Shown here piece by piece: positions 1 to 7,402 of a stretch of DNA of 26,518 nucleotides. Within the stretch, counting starts at the first letter, position 1. Each line of letters opens with the position of its first letter. The stretch is from a virus. Both the position numbers and the translations under genes were made by a program. Below the pieces are notes generated by a model. That model saw only the letters and a program-made list of their open reading frames with translations, did no database searches and was not told the DNA's origin. The stretch is from positions 1 through 26,518 of IMG/VR virus record IMGVR_UViG_3300037585_004471. One strand, given 5' to 3'.

Positions 1-179
1 TAAGATTTATCTTAAAAGAAAAAGTTGAAGATACTCTAAAAAGATTTGATGAAAAACATGAAAACTTGCAACACAGATTGGATATAATTATGCAGGAACT
101 TGGCAAGATAAAAAAGTGGAATGCAGAAATTAAGTCTGATTTAAAAATTTATATTGATTTAGTAATGAGAAATAAGTAA
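1..179 (+). CDS. C-terminal end of an unidentified coiled-coil protein (partial)
   Basis: An open frame runs in from the left edge (first full codon at base 3) and stops at TAA 177-179, leaving the last 58 residues. The visible part is rich in Lys, Glu, Asp and Leu/Ile with heptad-like spacing (KEKVEDTLKRFDEKHENL), which suggests an alpha-helical or coiled-coil tail, and it ends in basic IDLVMRNK. It lies 13 bases before the holin-like gene and reads the same way, so it probably belongs to the same late operon. The missing N-terminus prevents assignment. Confidence 0.6.
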   Translation, partial: RFILKEKVEDTLKRFDEKHENLQHRLDIIMQELGKIKKWNAEIKSDLKIYIDLVMRNK

Positions 180-192
180 GGTAAGATGAAGA

Positions 193-510
193 ATGGATTT
201 TATGGCGGTATATGGCGAAGCTGGAATGATAGGTGTTGTGGGAGCAATGTTTGTTTATCTTGTAGTACAAATGTCAAACAAGGCTGCTCAACAACAAGAA
301 ACTTTAGAGAATCTGAAAGTTGAAAACAAGGGGCAAAGTGAAACTCTTGAGAATATGGAAGGCATGATAATAAAATTAATTGGCAGATGGAACACGTCTG
401 ATGATAAATTAGATCGTAAATTTGATGCAATTACAAAAGAAATAAATGATCTTGATAATCAAGTATCTGAATTAAAAGGCTCTATGAGCAGAATAAATGG
501 AAGGCACTAA
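193..510 (+). CDS. Holin-like small membrane protein with coiled-coil tail (BhlA/UviB type)
   Basis: A 105-aa protein with one predicted membrane segment near the N-terminus (about residues 10-28, GMIGVVGAMFVYLVVQM) followed by a charged helical tail with heptad-like repeats (residues 33-100). This short-N-terminus, one-membrane-helix, long-coiled-coil layout is that of BhlA/UviB holin-like proteins. Family membership is inferred from architecture. The endolysin lies 0.4 kb downstream, which supports a lysis role. A start at Met4 (base 202) is possible, and the ribosome site is weak (TAAGG upstream). The stop codon overlaps the start of the next gene (TAATG). Confidence 0.65.
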   Translation: MDFMAVYGEAGMIGVVGAMFVYLVVQMSNKAAQQQETLENLKVENKGQSETLENMEGMIIKLIGRWNTSDDKLDRKFDAITKEINDLDNQVSELKGSMSRINGRH

Positions 511-656
511 TGGATAGTTTAAAAGTAACAAGTATAAGCACTGGTAGCGGGGCGGTATTTTTAATGGATTTAATCCCTTGGGGGTTAATGTGTATAATGT
601 TTGTAATGAACATTACATATTTGTATTGGAAAATAAAAAAGATAAAGGAGTCGTAA
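510..656 (+). CDS. 48-aa single-pass membrane protein, possible second holin or antiholin
   Basis: Starts at the ATG inside the TAATG that ends the holin-like gene and stops at TAA 654-656, one base before the next start. The 48-aa product has a polar N-terminus, one long hydrophobic stretch (about residues 14-40, including LIPWGLMCIMFVMNITYLYW) and a basic end (KIKKIKES). A single membrane span with a positively charged tail is typical of small phage holins, antiholins or spanin parts. Position between a holin candidate and an endolysin makes a lysis role likely, but which role cannot be decided. Translational coupling and tight packing argue that it is real despite its size. Confidence 0.6.
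   Translation: MDSLKVTSISTGSGAVFLMDLIPWGLMCIMFVMNITYLYWKIKKIKES
645..650 (+). promoter_or_regulatory. Ribosome binding site AAGGAG for the 75-aa gene
   Basis: AAGGAG lies 7 bases before the ATG at 658, inside the last codons of the 48-aa membrane protein. It is one of the clearest Shine-Dalgarno sites in the window and fixes the downstream start. Confidence 0.7.
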
Positions 657-657
657 A

Positions 658-885
658 ATGGACTTAAAGAAAATGCTGATGGATATGGCACAAGCACAAG
701 CTGATAAGATGCAAGATGAAGCAATGGGTTTCTTAGCATCTGATGAGTTTGCTAATGAAATCGCTACTAAAATCAATGAAAAGATTGACATCCCTTTTGT
801 TAGTGAGGAAAAGGAACAAGTTTTCTTTGAAAGAGTTGTTGATATTGTAACCGATCTGATGGAAGGTGTGTTTAAGGGTAAGTAG
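658..885 (+). CDS. 75-aa acidic helical protein, unknown function
   Basis: Follows a good AAGGAG site and is 75 aa long. The first half is Met/Ala/Gln-rich and helical (MLMDMAQAQADKMQ), and the second half carries amphipathic segments (FFERVVDIVTDLMEGVF). There is no signal peptide, membrane span or recognisable motif. It sits inside the lysis cassette, and its stop TAG overlaps a GTG start (TAGTG at 883-887) of the next small gene. It may be a small lysis regulator or a minor virion protein; there is no direct evidence for either. Confidence 0.65.
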   Translation: MDLKKMLMDMAQAQADKMQDEAMGFLASDEFANEIATKINEKIDIPFVSEEKEQVFFERVVDIVTDLMEGVFKGK

Positions 886-1001
886 TGGCAGCAGGTATAG
901 GAACATACGGAACAACAAGAGGGAGACCTCCAAAAAAAGGAAAATCAAATGCCAAGATTCGGAAGAAGAAGTCGGGAAAGACTAAAAGGGGTAAACGCTA
1001 A
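885..1001 (+). CDS. 38-aa very basic protein (GTG start), overlapping the endolysin gene
   Basis: A GTG overlapping the previous stop (TAGTG) opens a 38-codon frame ending at TAA 999-1001. The product begins VAAGIGTYGTTRGRPPKKGK and is about 40% Lys/Arg in its second half, with a GRPPKK stretch like an AT-hook or nucleic-acid-binding tail. Its last 53 bases overlap the endolysin gene in another frame. Small basic proteins of this general look are common in phage late operons. The coupled start, composition and exact fit after the 75-aa gene support it. Function is unknown; DNA binding is only inferred from charge. Confidence 0.5.
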   Translation: MAAGIGTYGTTRGRPPKKGKSNAKIRKKKSGKTKRGKR

Positions 1002-1329
1002 GTTAGTCAATGTTTTAAATGAGCTTGTAAAGATAATGGATGTTACCATTATTGAAGGTGTTCGATCCAAGGAACGCCAGGCAGAGCTCCTTGAAAAAGG
1101 GGCAACCAAGGTTAAATATTCAAGGCATATGGAGGGTAAGGCTGTAGACCTAGCTCCATATCCTATTGACTGGAATGATAGAGAAAGATTCCATTATATG
1201 GGGGGTATGGTACGTGGTATTGGACAGCAACTTGGAGTAAAGATTCGCTGGGGAGGAGACTGGGACAGTGATGGTGAAATTAAAGATAATAAATTTGATG
1301 ATCTGGTTCATGTAGAAATTAGAGATTAA
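949..1329 (+). CDS. Endolysin: M15-family L-alanyl-D-glutamate peptidase (T5 type)
   Basis: A 126-aa zinc peptidase expected to cut the peptide stems of peptidoglycan at lysis. The N-terminus (RFGRRSRERLKGV) matches the usual start of this family. Zinc ligands are visible: His60 and Asp67 in SRHMEGKAVDLAPY and His121 in LVHVEI. RWGGDWDSDGEIKD (about residues 100-113) corresponds to the GADWN segment of the phage T5 endolysin, and the length is similar. There is no signal peptide, so export would need the upstream holin candidates. AAAGGA at 936-941 supports the start. The first 53 bases overlap the basic 38-aa gene in a different frame. Confidence 0.9.
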   Translation: MPRFGRRSRERLKGVNAKLVNVLNELVKIMDVTIIEGVRSKERQAELLEKGATKVKYSRHMEGKAVDLAPYPIDWNDRERFHYMGGMVRGIGQQLGVKIRWGGDWDSDGEIKDNKFDDLVHVEIRD

Positions 1330-1330
1330 G

Positions 1331-2413
1331 ATGAATCCTAATGATAAGGTTGTAGATGACTTTAGGAAGGATGATGATGGTAATATAATAGGATGTCCTG
1401 CATGTGGGGCAAGGGCAATGAGAAAAGATGGTTTTTCTTATTATGCTGATTCTAAAAAGCAAGTATGGCATTGTAATGCCTGTAATAAAAAAACATCCAA
1501 CCCTACTATTGTTGAAGAATCATCATTCACAGTTGCAGATCGTGATCCAGAGTTTATGCCTGTGGAAGATATTATTGCTTTTAGAAAGAAGCAGTATACT
1601 CAAAAGCTAAAATCAAAAGAATCTAGAAAATTAGTAGATATTGCTATAAATATAGATGGCCCTATAGGTATTGCACATTTTGGAGACCCCCATGTTGATG
1701 ATGATGGAACTGATTTATCCCAAATTATTCGCTACATGGATGTTCTCAATGAAACCGATGGTATGTATTGCGGTAATCTTGGAGACATTCAGAATAATTG
1801 GATTGGCAGGTTGGCTGTTTTATATGGTCAACAGTCTGTTGGAGCAAAAGAATCATGGAAATTAACTGAATACTTCGTAAATAAGGTTAATTGGCTCTAT
1901 TTGGTAGCAGGAAACCACGATGTATGGTCAGGTGATGGTGACCCCTTAGAATTCATTATGCGGGATCACAAGGGCTTATATGAGCGTTGGGGGGCTAGAA
2001 TGAACCTACTATTCCCTAATGGCAAGGAAATTAGAGTAAATGCCAGGCATACTTGGAAAGGTAATAGTATGTGGAATACTGCTCATGGAGTTTCCAAAGC
2101 TGCTCAGATGGGGTGGAAAGATCATGTATTAACTTGTGGACATACTCATGTATCTGGTTATCAGGTTATTAAGGATCCAGCATCTGGTTTAATAAGTCAT
2201 GCTCTTCAAGTAGCATCATTTAAAATAATGGATAATTATGCTGATAAACTAGGATTAGATGATAAGAATATATTTAATTGTCCTGTAACTATAATAGATC
2301 CAAGTTATGATGATGATGATAATAGATTGATAACTACAATTTTTAATCCTATTGTAGCGTCAGAATACTTAACTTTTAAAAGGAAAAAATGGCAAAAAAC
2401 AAGAAAAAAATAG
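1331..2413 (+). CDS. Calcineurin-like metallophosphoesterase with N-terminal zinc ribbon
   Basis: A 360-aa protein. Residues 22-51 hold two CxxC pairs (Cys22/25, Cys48/51) spaced like a zinc ribbon. Residues 112-275 carry the metallophosphoesterase motifs in order: FGDPH (119-121), GD at 151-152, AGNHD (193-197), a conserved His near 240/252 and CGHTHV (269-274). This two-metal site splits phosphomonoesters or phosphodiesters; with a nucleic-acid-type zinc ribbon a nuclease role is plausible but not shown. It follows the endolysin with one base between stop and start, inside the late operon, so it may act in DNA packaging or nucleotide processing late in infection. The substrate cannot be read from the sequence. 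Confidence 0.88.
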   Translation: MNPNDKVVDDFRKDDDGNIIGCPACGARAMRKDGFSYYADSKKQVWHCNACNKKTSNPTIVEESSFTVADRDPEFMPVEDIIAFRKKQYTQKLKSKESRKLVDIAINIDGPIGIAHFGDPHVDDDGTDLSQIIRYMDVLNETDGMYCGNLGDIQNNWIGRLAVLYGQQSVGAKESWKLTEYFVNKVNWLYLVAGNHDVWSGDGDPLEFIMRDHKGLYERWGARMNLLFPNGKEIRVNARHTWKGNSMWNTAHGVSKAAQMGWKDHVLTCGHTHVSGYQVIKDPASGLISHALQVASFKIMDNYADKLGLDDKNIFNCPVTIIDPSYDDDDNRLITTIFNPIVASEYLTFKRKKWQKTRKK

Positions 2414-2496
2414 TGAATGTTCGTATTCCATACTTAATAAATAAGAATAATACAAGTATTACTAATACAATATTGATGTACCAATGGACTAAATAA
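2389..2496 (+). CDS. 35-aa hypothetical protein linking two genes by overlap
   Basis: ATG at 2389 opens a 35-codon frame (MAKNKKKIVNVRIPYLINKN...) overlapping the last 25 bases of the phosphoesterase gene and stopping at 2494-2496, where the stop overlaps the start of the 889-aa gene (TAATG). AAAGGA lies 4-5 bases upstream of the ATG. The product is basic at the N-terminus with no recognised motif. The exact bridge between two large genes, the ribosome site and the TAATG coupling favour a real small gene or a translational relay. Without it there would be an 82-base gap that is rare in this operon. Confidence 0.45.
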   Translation: MAKNKKKIVNVRIPYLINKNNTSITNTILMYQWTK

Positions 2497-5165
2497 TGCC
2501 TAAGCAAGTTTGGAAGATAGAACGCTTTGATGGCGGATTGAATACAAATGCCGATCCAAGGGATATTGATGATAAAGAATTAGCTGCTGCTACTGATATT
2601 ATAGTAGATAATGTAGGTAAGATCAGAACTATGGGTGGTACTGCTACTCATGGGACTGTTCAAGCTTTTACAGCTGCAATTGAGGCTGGTTATGGTTTAT
2701 TTCAGTTTAGTCATGATAGAACTGGTGCAAATGTTATGTCTGCTGATTATAGTGGTACTCATACTGCAGCTGATCATGGCACTATTATGACTGATTCTGC
2801 GGCTACATTTCCAGCAAATGCTTTAATTGGAGCAACAATAAATAATACAACTGATGGTAGTTCTGGTACGATTACTGATAATGCTGGAACTACAGTAACT
2901 GCAACTTTAAGTGGGGGTAGTGATGATAGTTGGGATACAAGTGATGCATATACAATAACTGCATTCCCTGAGACAGGTGATGATTATTTAGTAATAGCTG
3001 ATGCTGATTCAGCTTCAAATATAGATATATATAGTAAAAATAGTGATATGAGGGGTTATGGTAATATTGATTTAGGTAGTACTACAGGAATGAAAACTGT
3101 ATTTTATCAGGCAGATGGAGCATTAAGAGTTAGTGATAGTAATTTTGGTGTAGCTAATCAAAATAAATGGTATGGATATATAAAACAAACACACTTTGCA
3201 GCAGATTCAGATGGTGATGCTATAGCACCTGGAGGTTCTCCTGATGCTTATGATGGATGGTATTCAAAATCATTAAATCTTGCCAAACCTACTGGTGGTG
3301 TATTTGGCCCAGCTGTTGCTTTTACGGATACTACAGCTTCAAGTGGTGCTACTACTACTGATATTGAATATGGTGGTGGTGCTACTGATATATTTCAACA
3401 TTGGGCTAATTTTGATGGTGAAGAATATATTGCTGTTGTTTCTGGACAGAATGCAAGAGTTATTACAAAAGTACAAGATACTGGTGGAGGTAATAATGAT
3501 GATCTTGTAACTGTAGCTAATGCTGGTAATTGGACTGGAGAAGCTATTGAATTATACCCTCCTATAGGTAAAGGATTTAATGTTTATTTTGATAATTCTA
3601 GTGATACAGGTAGCTGGACTGGAGGTACTTATGAGATAGGTACTACATTTATATATCAAGGAGGTCAAGAATCAAATGTATTTGATATATCTGCAGGTGG
3701 AAATCGTAGTATCAATGATGATAATATTCTTAATACTGGGAGTGCTTTAGATGTAAAAATATTTGCTACATCTCCATATGATCCATTTATAACTGGTGGG
3801 CGTGTTTATATTAGAAAGTATGGATCTGATACTCCATGGGTGTTGCTTGTAGATATTAGTTTAAAGGATGGAGTCAGAAAAGATTTAACAACGTCCTATT
3901 CAGCTTGGACTTTAAGAACTGCAACTGGATCGGGAGATGCTCCTTCAAGTGTGTATTTGACTGTAGATTTAGGAGCCATAGTAGATCCTAGCCCCTGGAC
4001 ATATGAAAAAATTAATGGATATCAGGCAGATGAATCTATAGATATAGGTGCTGTAGGAGAAGGATTTAAAACAGCAGTTGTTGCTAATAGACAAACTTAT
4101 ATTGGAAATGTAAGAAGAGAAGGCAAAGATGGAGTAACAAGGACTGAAGGTGATGCAATGTATAAGTCAATGCCTGGTAAGTTTGATACATTCCCTCTTG
4201 CAAGAAAGATTGAAGCTAGTGTTCAGGATGGTGATCAGATAGTTAAACTTGAAGAATATGCAGATCGTATCCTGCAGTTTAAAAAGACTAAAATGCATTT
4301 AATAAATATATCTCAGGATGTTGAATTTCTGGAAGATACTTTTATGAATAAAGGGATATCACATCCTGCTTCTACCTGTAAGACTGATTTTGGTATTGCA
4401 TGGGTAAATGTGGAAGGATGTTATTTATATGATGGAAAGAATGTAATTAATCTACTTGAAAAACAGGGTAGACAGATAATAAAGGAAGAGGAATGGGATA
4501 AATTTTTAAGATCGGATAAGACTACAAGCGGTACAAGACTTACTCCAATGGTTGGATATTTGCCAAAGAAAAGGCAGATAATTGTTTTTGATGATATAAC
4601 AACTGGTAGTACAGCTGATCCTAGAATGTATCTTTATGATATGGTAACACAATCCTGGGTACAGGGAGCAGATGATAGTAGTACAAGAATTATTGATATT
4701 GTAAAAACAAACTTTGTTACAGATTGGAATGGTGATTTAATATATGCTCATACGTCAGGCACTGTAGTTAAGTGGGATGACACAAGCGATGCTACAGATA
4801 CAATTAGTTTTAAAACAAAGGATATAGATTTTGGTCATCCTGCTGTAAGAAAGAAAGTTTATAAAGCTTATATATCATATAAAGGAGATGGATCTGCTGT
4901 TACAATAGCATATCAAACTAATGGTGATACAGATGCAGGGTCACCATTTTATAGAACTGAAAGTGATGGTTCTTCAGATAAAACAAATTCAGATACAACT
5001 CCTTTATTAAATGTTGGGACTGACGATTGGGTACTTGCTGAGTTAAAGCCTGTAACATCTATTAAGAATATATATAGCTTTCAATTAATATTTGATGGTA
5101 CTGCTGCTGCTGATTTTGAGATTAATGATATTTCTATTGTTTACAGGATGAAAACTATAAGATAA
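2496..5165 (+). CDS. Large beta-rich phage tail protein (nozzle/hub-like), putative
   Basis: An 889-aa protein. The N-terminus (FDGGLNTNADPRDIDDKEL, residues 11-29, then VDNVGKIR) is a pattern common at the start of structural proteins of short-tailed phages. The rest is rich in Gly, Thr, Asp and Ser with many short beta-strand stretches, for example TVTATLSGGSDDSWDTSDAY near residues 128-147. Residues about 588-650 (ADRILQFKKTKMHLINI ... WVNVEGCYLYDG) look like propeller blades. No enzyme motif is seen. Its place just before a C1q-type receptor-binding candidate fits a tail nozzle or adaptor analogous to T7 gp12. That role is inferred from composition and position. Confidence 0.65.
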   Translation: MPKQVWKIERFDGGLNTNADPRDIDDKELAAATDIIVDNVGKIRTMGGTATHGTVQAFTAAIEAGYGLFQFSHDRTGANVMSADYSGTHTAADHGTIMTDSAATFPANALIGATINNTTDGSSGTITDNAGTTVTATLSGGSDDSWDTSDAYTITAFPETGDDYLVIADADSASNIDIYSKNSDMRGYGNIDLGSTTGMKTVFYQADGALRVSDSNFGVANQNKWYGYIKQTHFAADSDGDAIAPGGSPDAYDGWYSKSLNLAKPTGGVFGPAVAFTDTTASSGATTTDIEYGGGATDIFQHWANFDGEEYIAVVSGQNARVITKVQDTGGGNNDDLVTVANAGNWTGEAIELYPPIGKGFNVYFDNSSDTGSWTGGTYEIGTTFIYQGGQESNVFDISAGGNRSINDDNILNTGSALDVKIFATSPYDPFITGGRVYIRKYGSDTPWVLLVDISLKDGVRKDLTTSYSAWTLRTATGSGDAPSSVYLTVDLGAIVDPSPWTYEKINGYQADESIDIGAVGEGFKTAVVANRQTYIGNVRREGKDGVTRTEGDAMYKSMPGKFDTFPLARKIEASVQDGDQIVKLEEYADRILQFKKTKMHLINISQDVEFLEDTFMNKGISHPASTCKTDFGIAWVNVEGCYLYDGKNVINLLEKQGRQIIKEEEWDKFLRSDKTTSGTRLTPMVGYLPKKRQIIVFDDITTGSTADPRMYLYDMVTQSWVQGADDSSTRIIDIVKTNFVTDWNGDLIYAHTSGTVVKWDDTSDATDTISFKTKDIDFGHPAVRKKVYKAYISYKGDGSAVTIAYQTNGDTDAGSPFYRTESDGSSDKTNSDTTPLLNVGTDDWVLAELKPVTSIKNIYSFQLIFDGTAAADFEINDISIVYRMKTIR

Positions 5166-5166
5166 T

Positions 5167-5910
5167 ATGGGGAATATTACAAGACAGGATCGGATTAATC
5201 TTCATAAGAATAGATCTGGTATATCAGCTGGTGAAGGGACTCTTGAAAATTTAGTTGAAGGAATTCCACAATTTAGAACAGAAATTGATAATACGACTGG
5301 AAGACAGAAAACTGTTCAGTATATTAAGAGTGGTTTAGATGTTGTAAAATCTGAATTTAAGAATCTAGATGATACTGAATCAACTATTCCAGTTATAGCT
5401 GGTTATCCTGCATTTGGAGTTTATCAATCAGCAACTGATGATGGTCAGCAAATTGAACATAATGCATATGAAACAGTAGCATTTTCTGAAAAAAGATATG
5501 ATAATGGAGATAATTTTTCCACAAGTAATTATAGTTTTACAGCTCCTGTAAATGGAATATATCATTTTAATGCAAGAATATTATGGGATGCAAATGAGAC
5601 TTCAGGTGGCGATGACGATGGGGATTGGGCTGCTGGGGATTATCATCAGATTTCTCTAATGAAAAATGATAGAGCAGCCACTCCCAATTCAACAGCTATA
5701 GTTGCAATTGAAAGAGATACTGTTCAGGGGGCTATATTAGATGATTATCTAAGCAATAGGATTGTTAGTGATTTAGTATTAGATGCTGGAGATTACATTT
5801 CAATAGCCTTAAAACATTTTACAGCAGGTACGCAATCTCAGTATACTTATGGTCATGCTGATCCAGATATGTGGAGTGGTTTCTGCGGGCATCTAGTATG
5901 TGCACTTTAA
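5167..5910 (+). CDS. Tail fibre/receptor-binding candidate with C1q-like domain
   Basis: A 247-aa protein. The first about 75 residues include GTLENLVEGIPQFR and VQYIKSGLDVV and probably attach it to the virion. Residues about 79-247 match the C1q/TNF-like jelly roll: FGVYQSA, a core YDNGDNFSTSNYSFTAPVNG, IYHFNARI, then LDAGDYISIAL near the end. In phages such trimeric C1q-like heads sit at the tips of fibres or on virion surfaces and bind host receptors or sugars. It follows the large tail protein by one base and is followed by one of the few gaps in the operon. Receptor binding is inferred. Confidence 0.75.
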   Translation: MGNITRQDRINLHKNRSGISAGEGTLENLVEGIPQFRTEIDNTTGRQKTVQYIKSGLDVVKSEFKNLDDTESTIPVIAGYPAFGVYQSATDDGQQIEHNAYETVAFSEKRYDNGDNFSTSNYSFTAPVNGIYHFNARILWDANETSGGDDDGDWAAGDYHQISLMKNDRAATPNSTAIVAIERDTVQGAILDDYLSNRIVSDLVLDAGDYISIALKHFTAGTQSQYTYGHADPDMWSGFCGHLVCAL

Positions 5911-5977
5911 TAACCTTACTTAACTCTTGAAAATTAATTAATACAATGAGTAAATTACACACAAATATTCATTCCTA

Positions 5978-7402
5978 ATGCAATACTACGACCCAATAGA
6001 AGAGACTATCCCTTTTACGCTTTATGCAAAGCAGGCTTTAACTCAAAGAGAAAAAGCAAAAGAAGAGAAAGAAGAGAAAGAAGAGAAAAAATCAATATGG
6101 GCAAATCGTTTTATGACACCTGCTAAGATATTAGAAGCTAAGAGAGCTGGTGATATTACAGATAAACAAACTTTAATGGCTGAACTTGATAAAGATACTG
6201 TAACTGGGAAAACATTTAAATCTAAAGAATATGTTGCTCCTGAAAGAAAACAATATGATCCAAGAAGATTTAAGGATTGGGCACATAAACGTTATGGGAG
6301 ATCAGGTAGAGAAAGGGTTGAATATGAAGAATTAACACCAGAAGCTAAAAAACGTGGTGAAATCTACGGATTTAGACCTGGTGGGCCAGGAGGAGGACAA
6401 CAATTTGATCCTAATGTAGCCATTGAGAAATCAGTAGCACCATCAGGTACCAGAAATCCCTATTATGCAGAACAAAAGCAGTTAGAACAACTTAGTGATC
6501 CAAATACTAGACATGGTAAATTTGATCCTGTGAAAGAGCAGATGAAACTTGAAAAAAGAGCAAGGGAGCATAGACTTATTCAAGGAGGTGCTAAAAGATA
6601 TGATTATGATTTAGAACAAGAAAAGATAGCAAAGATACAAGAAGGGTTTGCTGCTAATGAGTATTCTTTAGCTATAAAAGGTAAAATACCAGAGATAGAT
6701 GATCCATATAATGTGGGTAGGACTACTCAACGTGTAGGAAATTTGGAAAAACAACAAATTGATTTACAAGAGCAAGCATATGACGATATAAGCGGTTATC
6801 AATTTTCAGGTGGAGGAGCACCAGGAAGCCTACGTAAAATTACAGATCCTAGAGAAGGTATTGTACCAGAACATATTACACCACATACATCATATGATCG
6901 TAGTTATGGTGAGCAATTTTTAAAACCGCAAATACAAGCACCTTCGGGTAAGCCTATTAGTAGTTTATTAGGCAAGAAGGGATTACTTGGTGGATCTGTC
7001 TCTCAAGAGTATGGTAGTTTTGATGAATTAGTAAAAGCCAGAAATGCTGCTAGAGGCACTGAAGGATTAGGTGTAATACAGGAGCAAGTAAATCAATACA
7101 TGCCTAAAGGAACATCTTATGGTGAAGCGTCTAAAGCTTTTGATGCTGCTAAAGCAGCTACTGAAACTGCTGGTGCTGTAGAAACAGGAGGTGATGTTAT
7201 TGGAGCTGCAGGTACTAAAGCTACACCTGGGCTTGGTGATATTATGACTATTGCAGAGAATTTTGATCCAGACAAAAGCGAAGAAGAAAAGATTTATGAT
7301 ACTATTGCAACTGGAGCTGCTTTTGCTGGGCCTTATGGACAAACTCTTTCTGCTATAATGAAAGGTGGTAAATTTCTTTATGGATTGAGGAATATGGGAT
7401 GA
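5978..7402 (+). CDS. 474-aa virion-operon protein with charged linker and hydrophobic C-terminus, unknown
   Basis: The family is not recognised. After MQYYDPIEETIPFTLYAKQ comes a strongly charged stretch (residues about 26-38, EKAKEEKEEKEEKK) encoded by a 9-bp tandem repeat. A long Gly/Pro/Gln/Lys-rich middle follows, probably flexible (for example GFRPGGPGGGQQFDP). The last about 100 residues are Ala/Gly-rich and end in a hydrophobic TGAAFAGPYGQTLSAIMKGG. The start overlaps a stop codon (TAATG) and has no clear ribosome site. The position between tail proteins and the giant polymerase-like protein suggests an internal or ejected virion protein. The hydrophobic end could touch a membrane; this is inference. 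Confidence 0.6.
   Translation: MQYYDPIEETIPFTLYAKQALTQREKAKEEKEEKEEKKSIWANRFMTPAKILEAKRAGDITDKQTLMAELDKDTVTGKTFKSKEYVAPERKQYDPRRFKDWAHKRYGRSGRERVEYEELTPEAKKRGEIYGFRPGGPGGGQQFDPNVAIEKSVAPSGTRNPYYAEQKQLEQLSDPNTRHGKFDPVKEQMKLEKRAREHRLIQGGAKRYDYDLEQEKIAKIQEGFAANEYSLAIKGKIPEIDDPYNVGRTTQRVGNLEKQQIDLQEQAYDDISGYQFSGGGAPGSLRKITDPREGIVPEHITPHTSYDRSYGEQFLKPQIQAPSGKPISSLLGKKGLLGGSVSQEYGSFDELVKARNAARGTEGLGVIQEQVNQYMPKGTSYGEASKAFDAAKAATETAGAVETGGDVIGAAGTKATPGLGDIMTIAENFDPDKSEEEKIYDTIATGAAFAGPYGQTLSAIMKGGKFLYGLRNMG
6062..6088 (+). repeat. Three tandem copies of GAAGAGAAA
   Basis: Three perfect 9-bp units in a row, in frame within the 474-aa gene, encoding EEK repeats that form a highly charged linker. The unit length is a multiple of three, so gain or loss of units would change linker length without breaking the frame. 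Confidence 0.9.

Noticed and set aside
5946-5978. 10-codon mini-ORF ahead of the 474-aa gene
   Set aside because: It ends in a TAATG overlap and could deliver ribosomes, but it has no clear ribosome site and is too short to support as a gene. Nothing else is seen in the 67-base gap.
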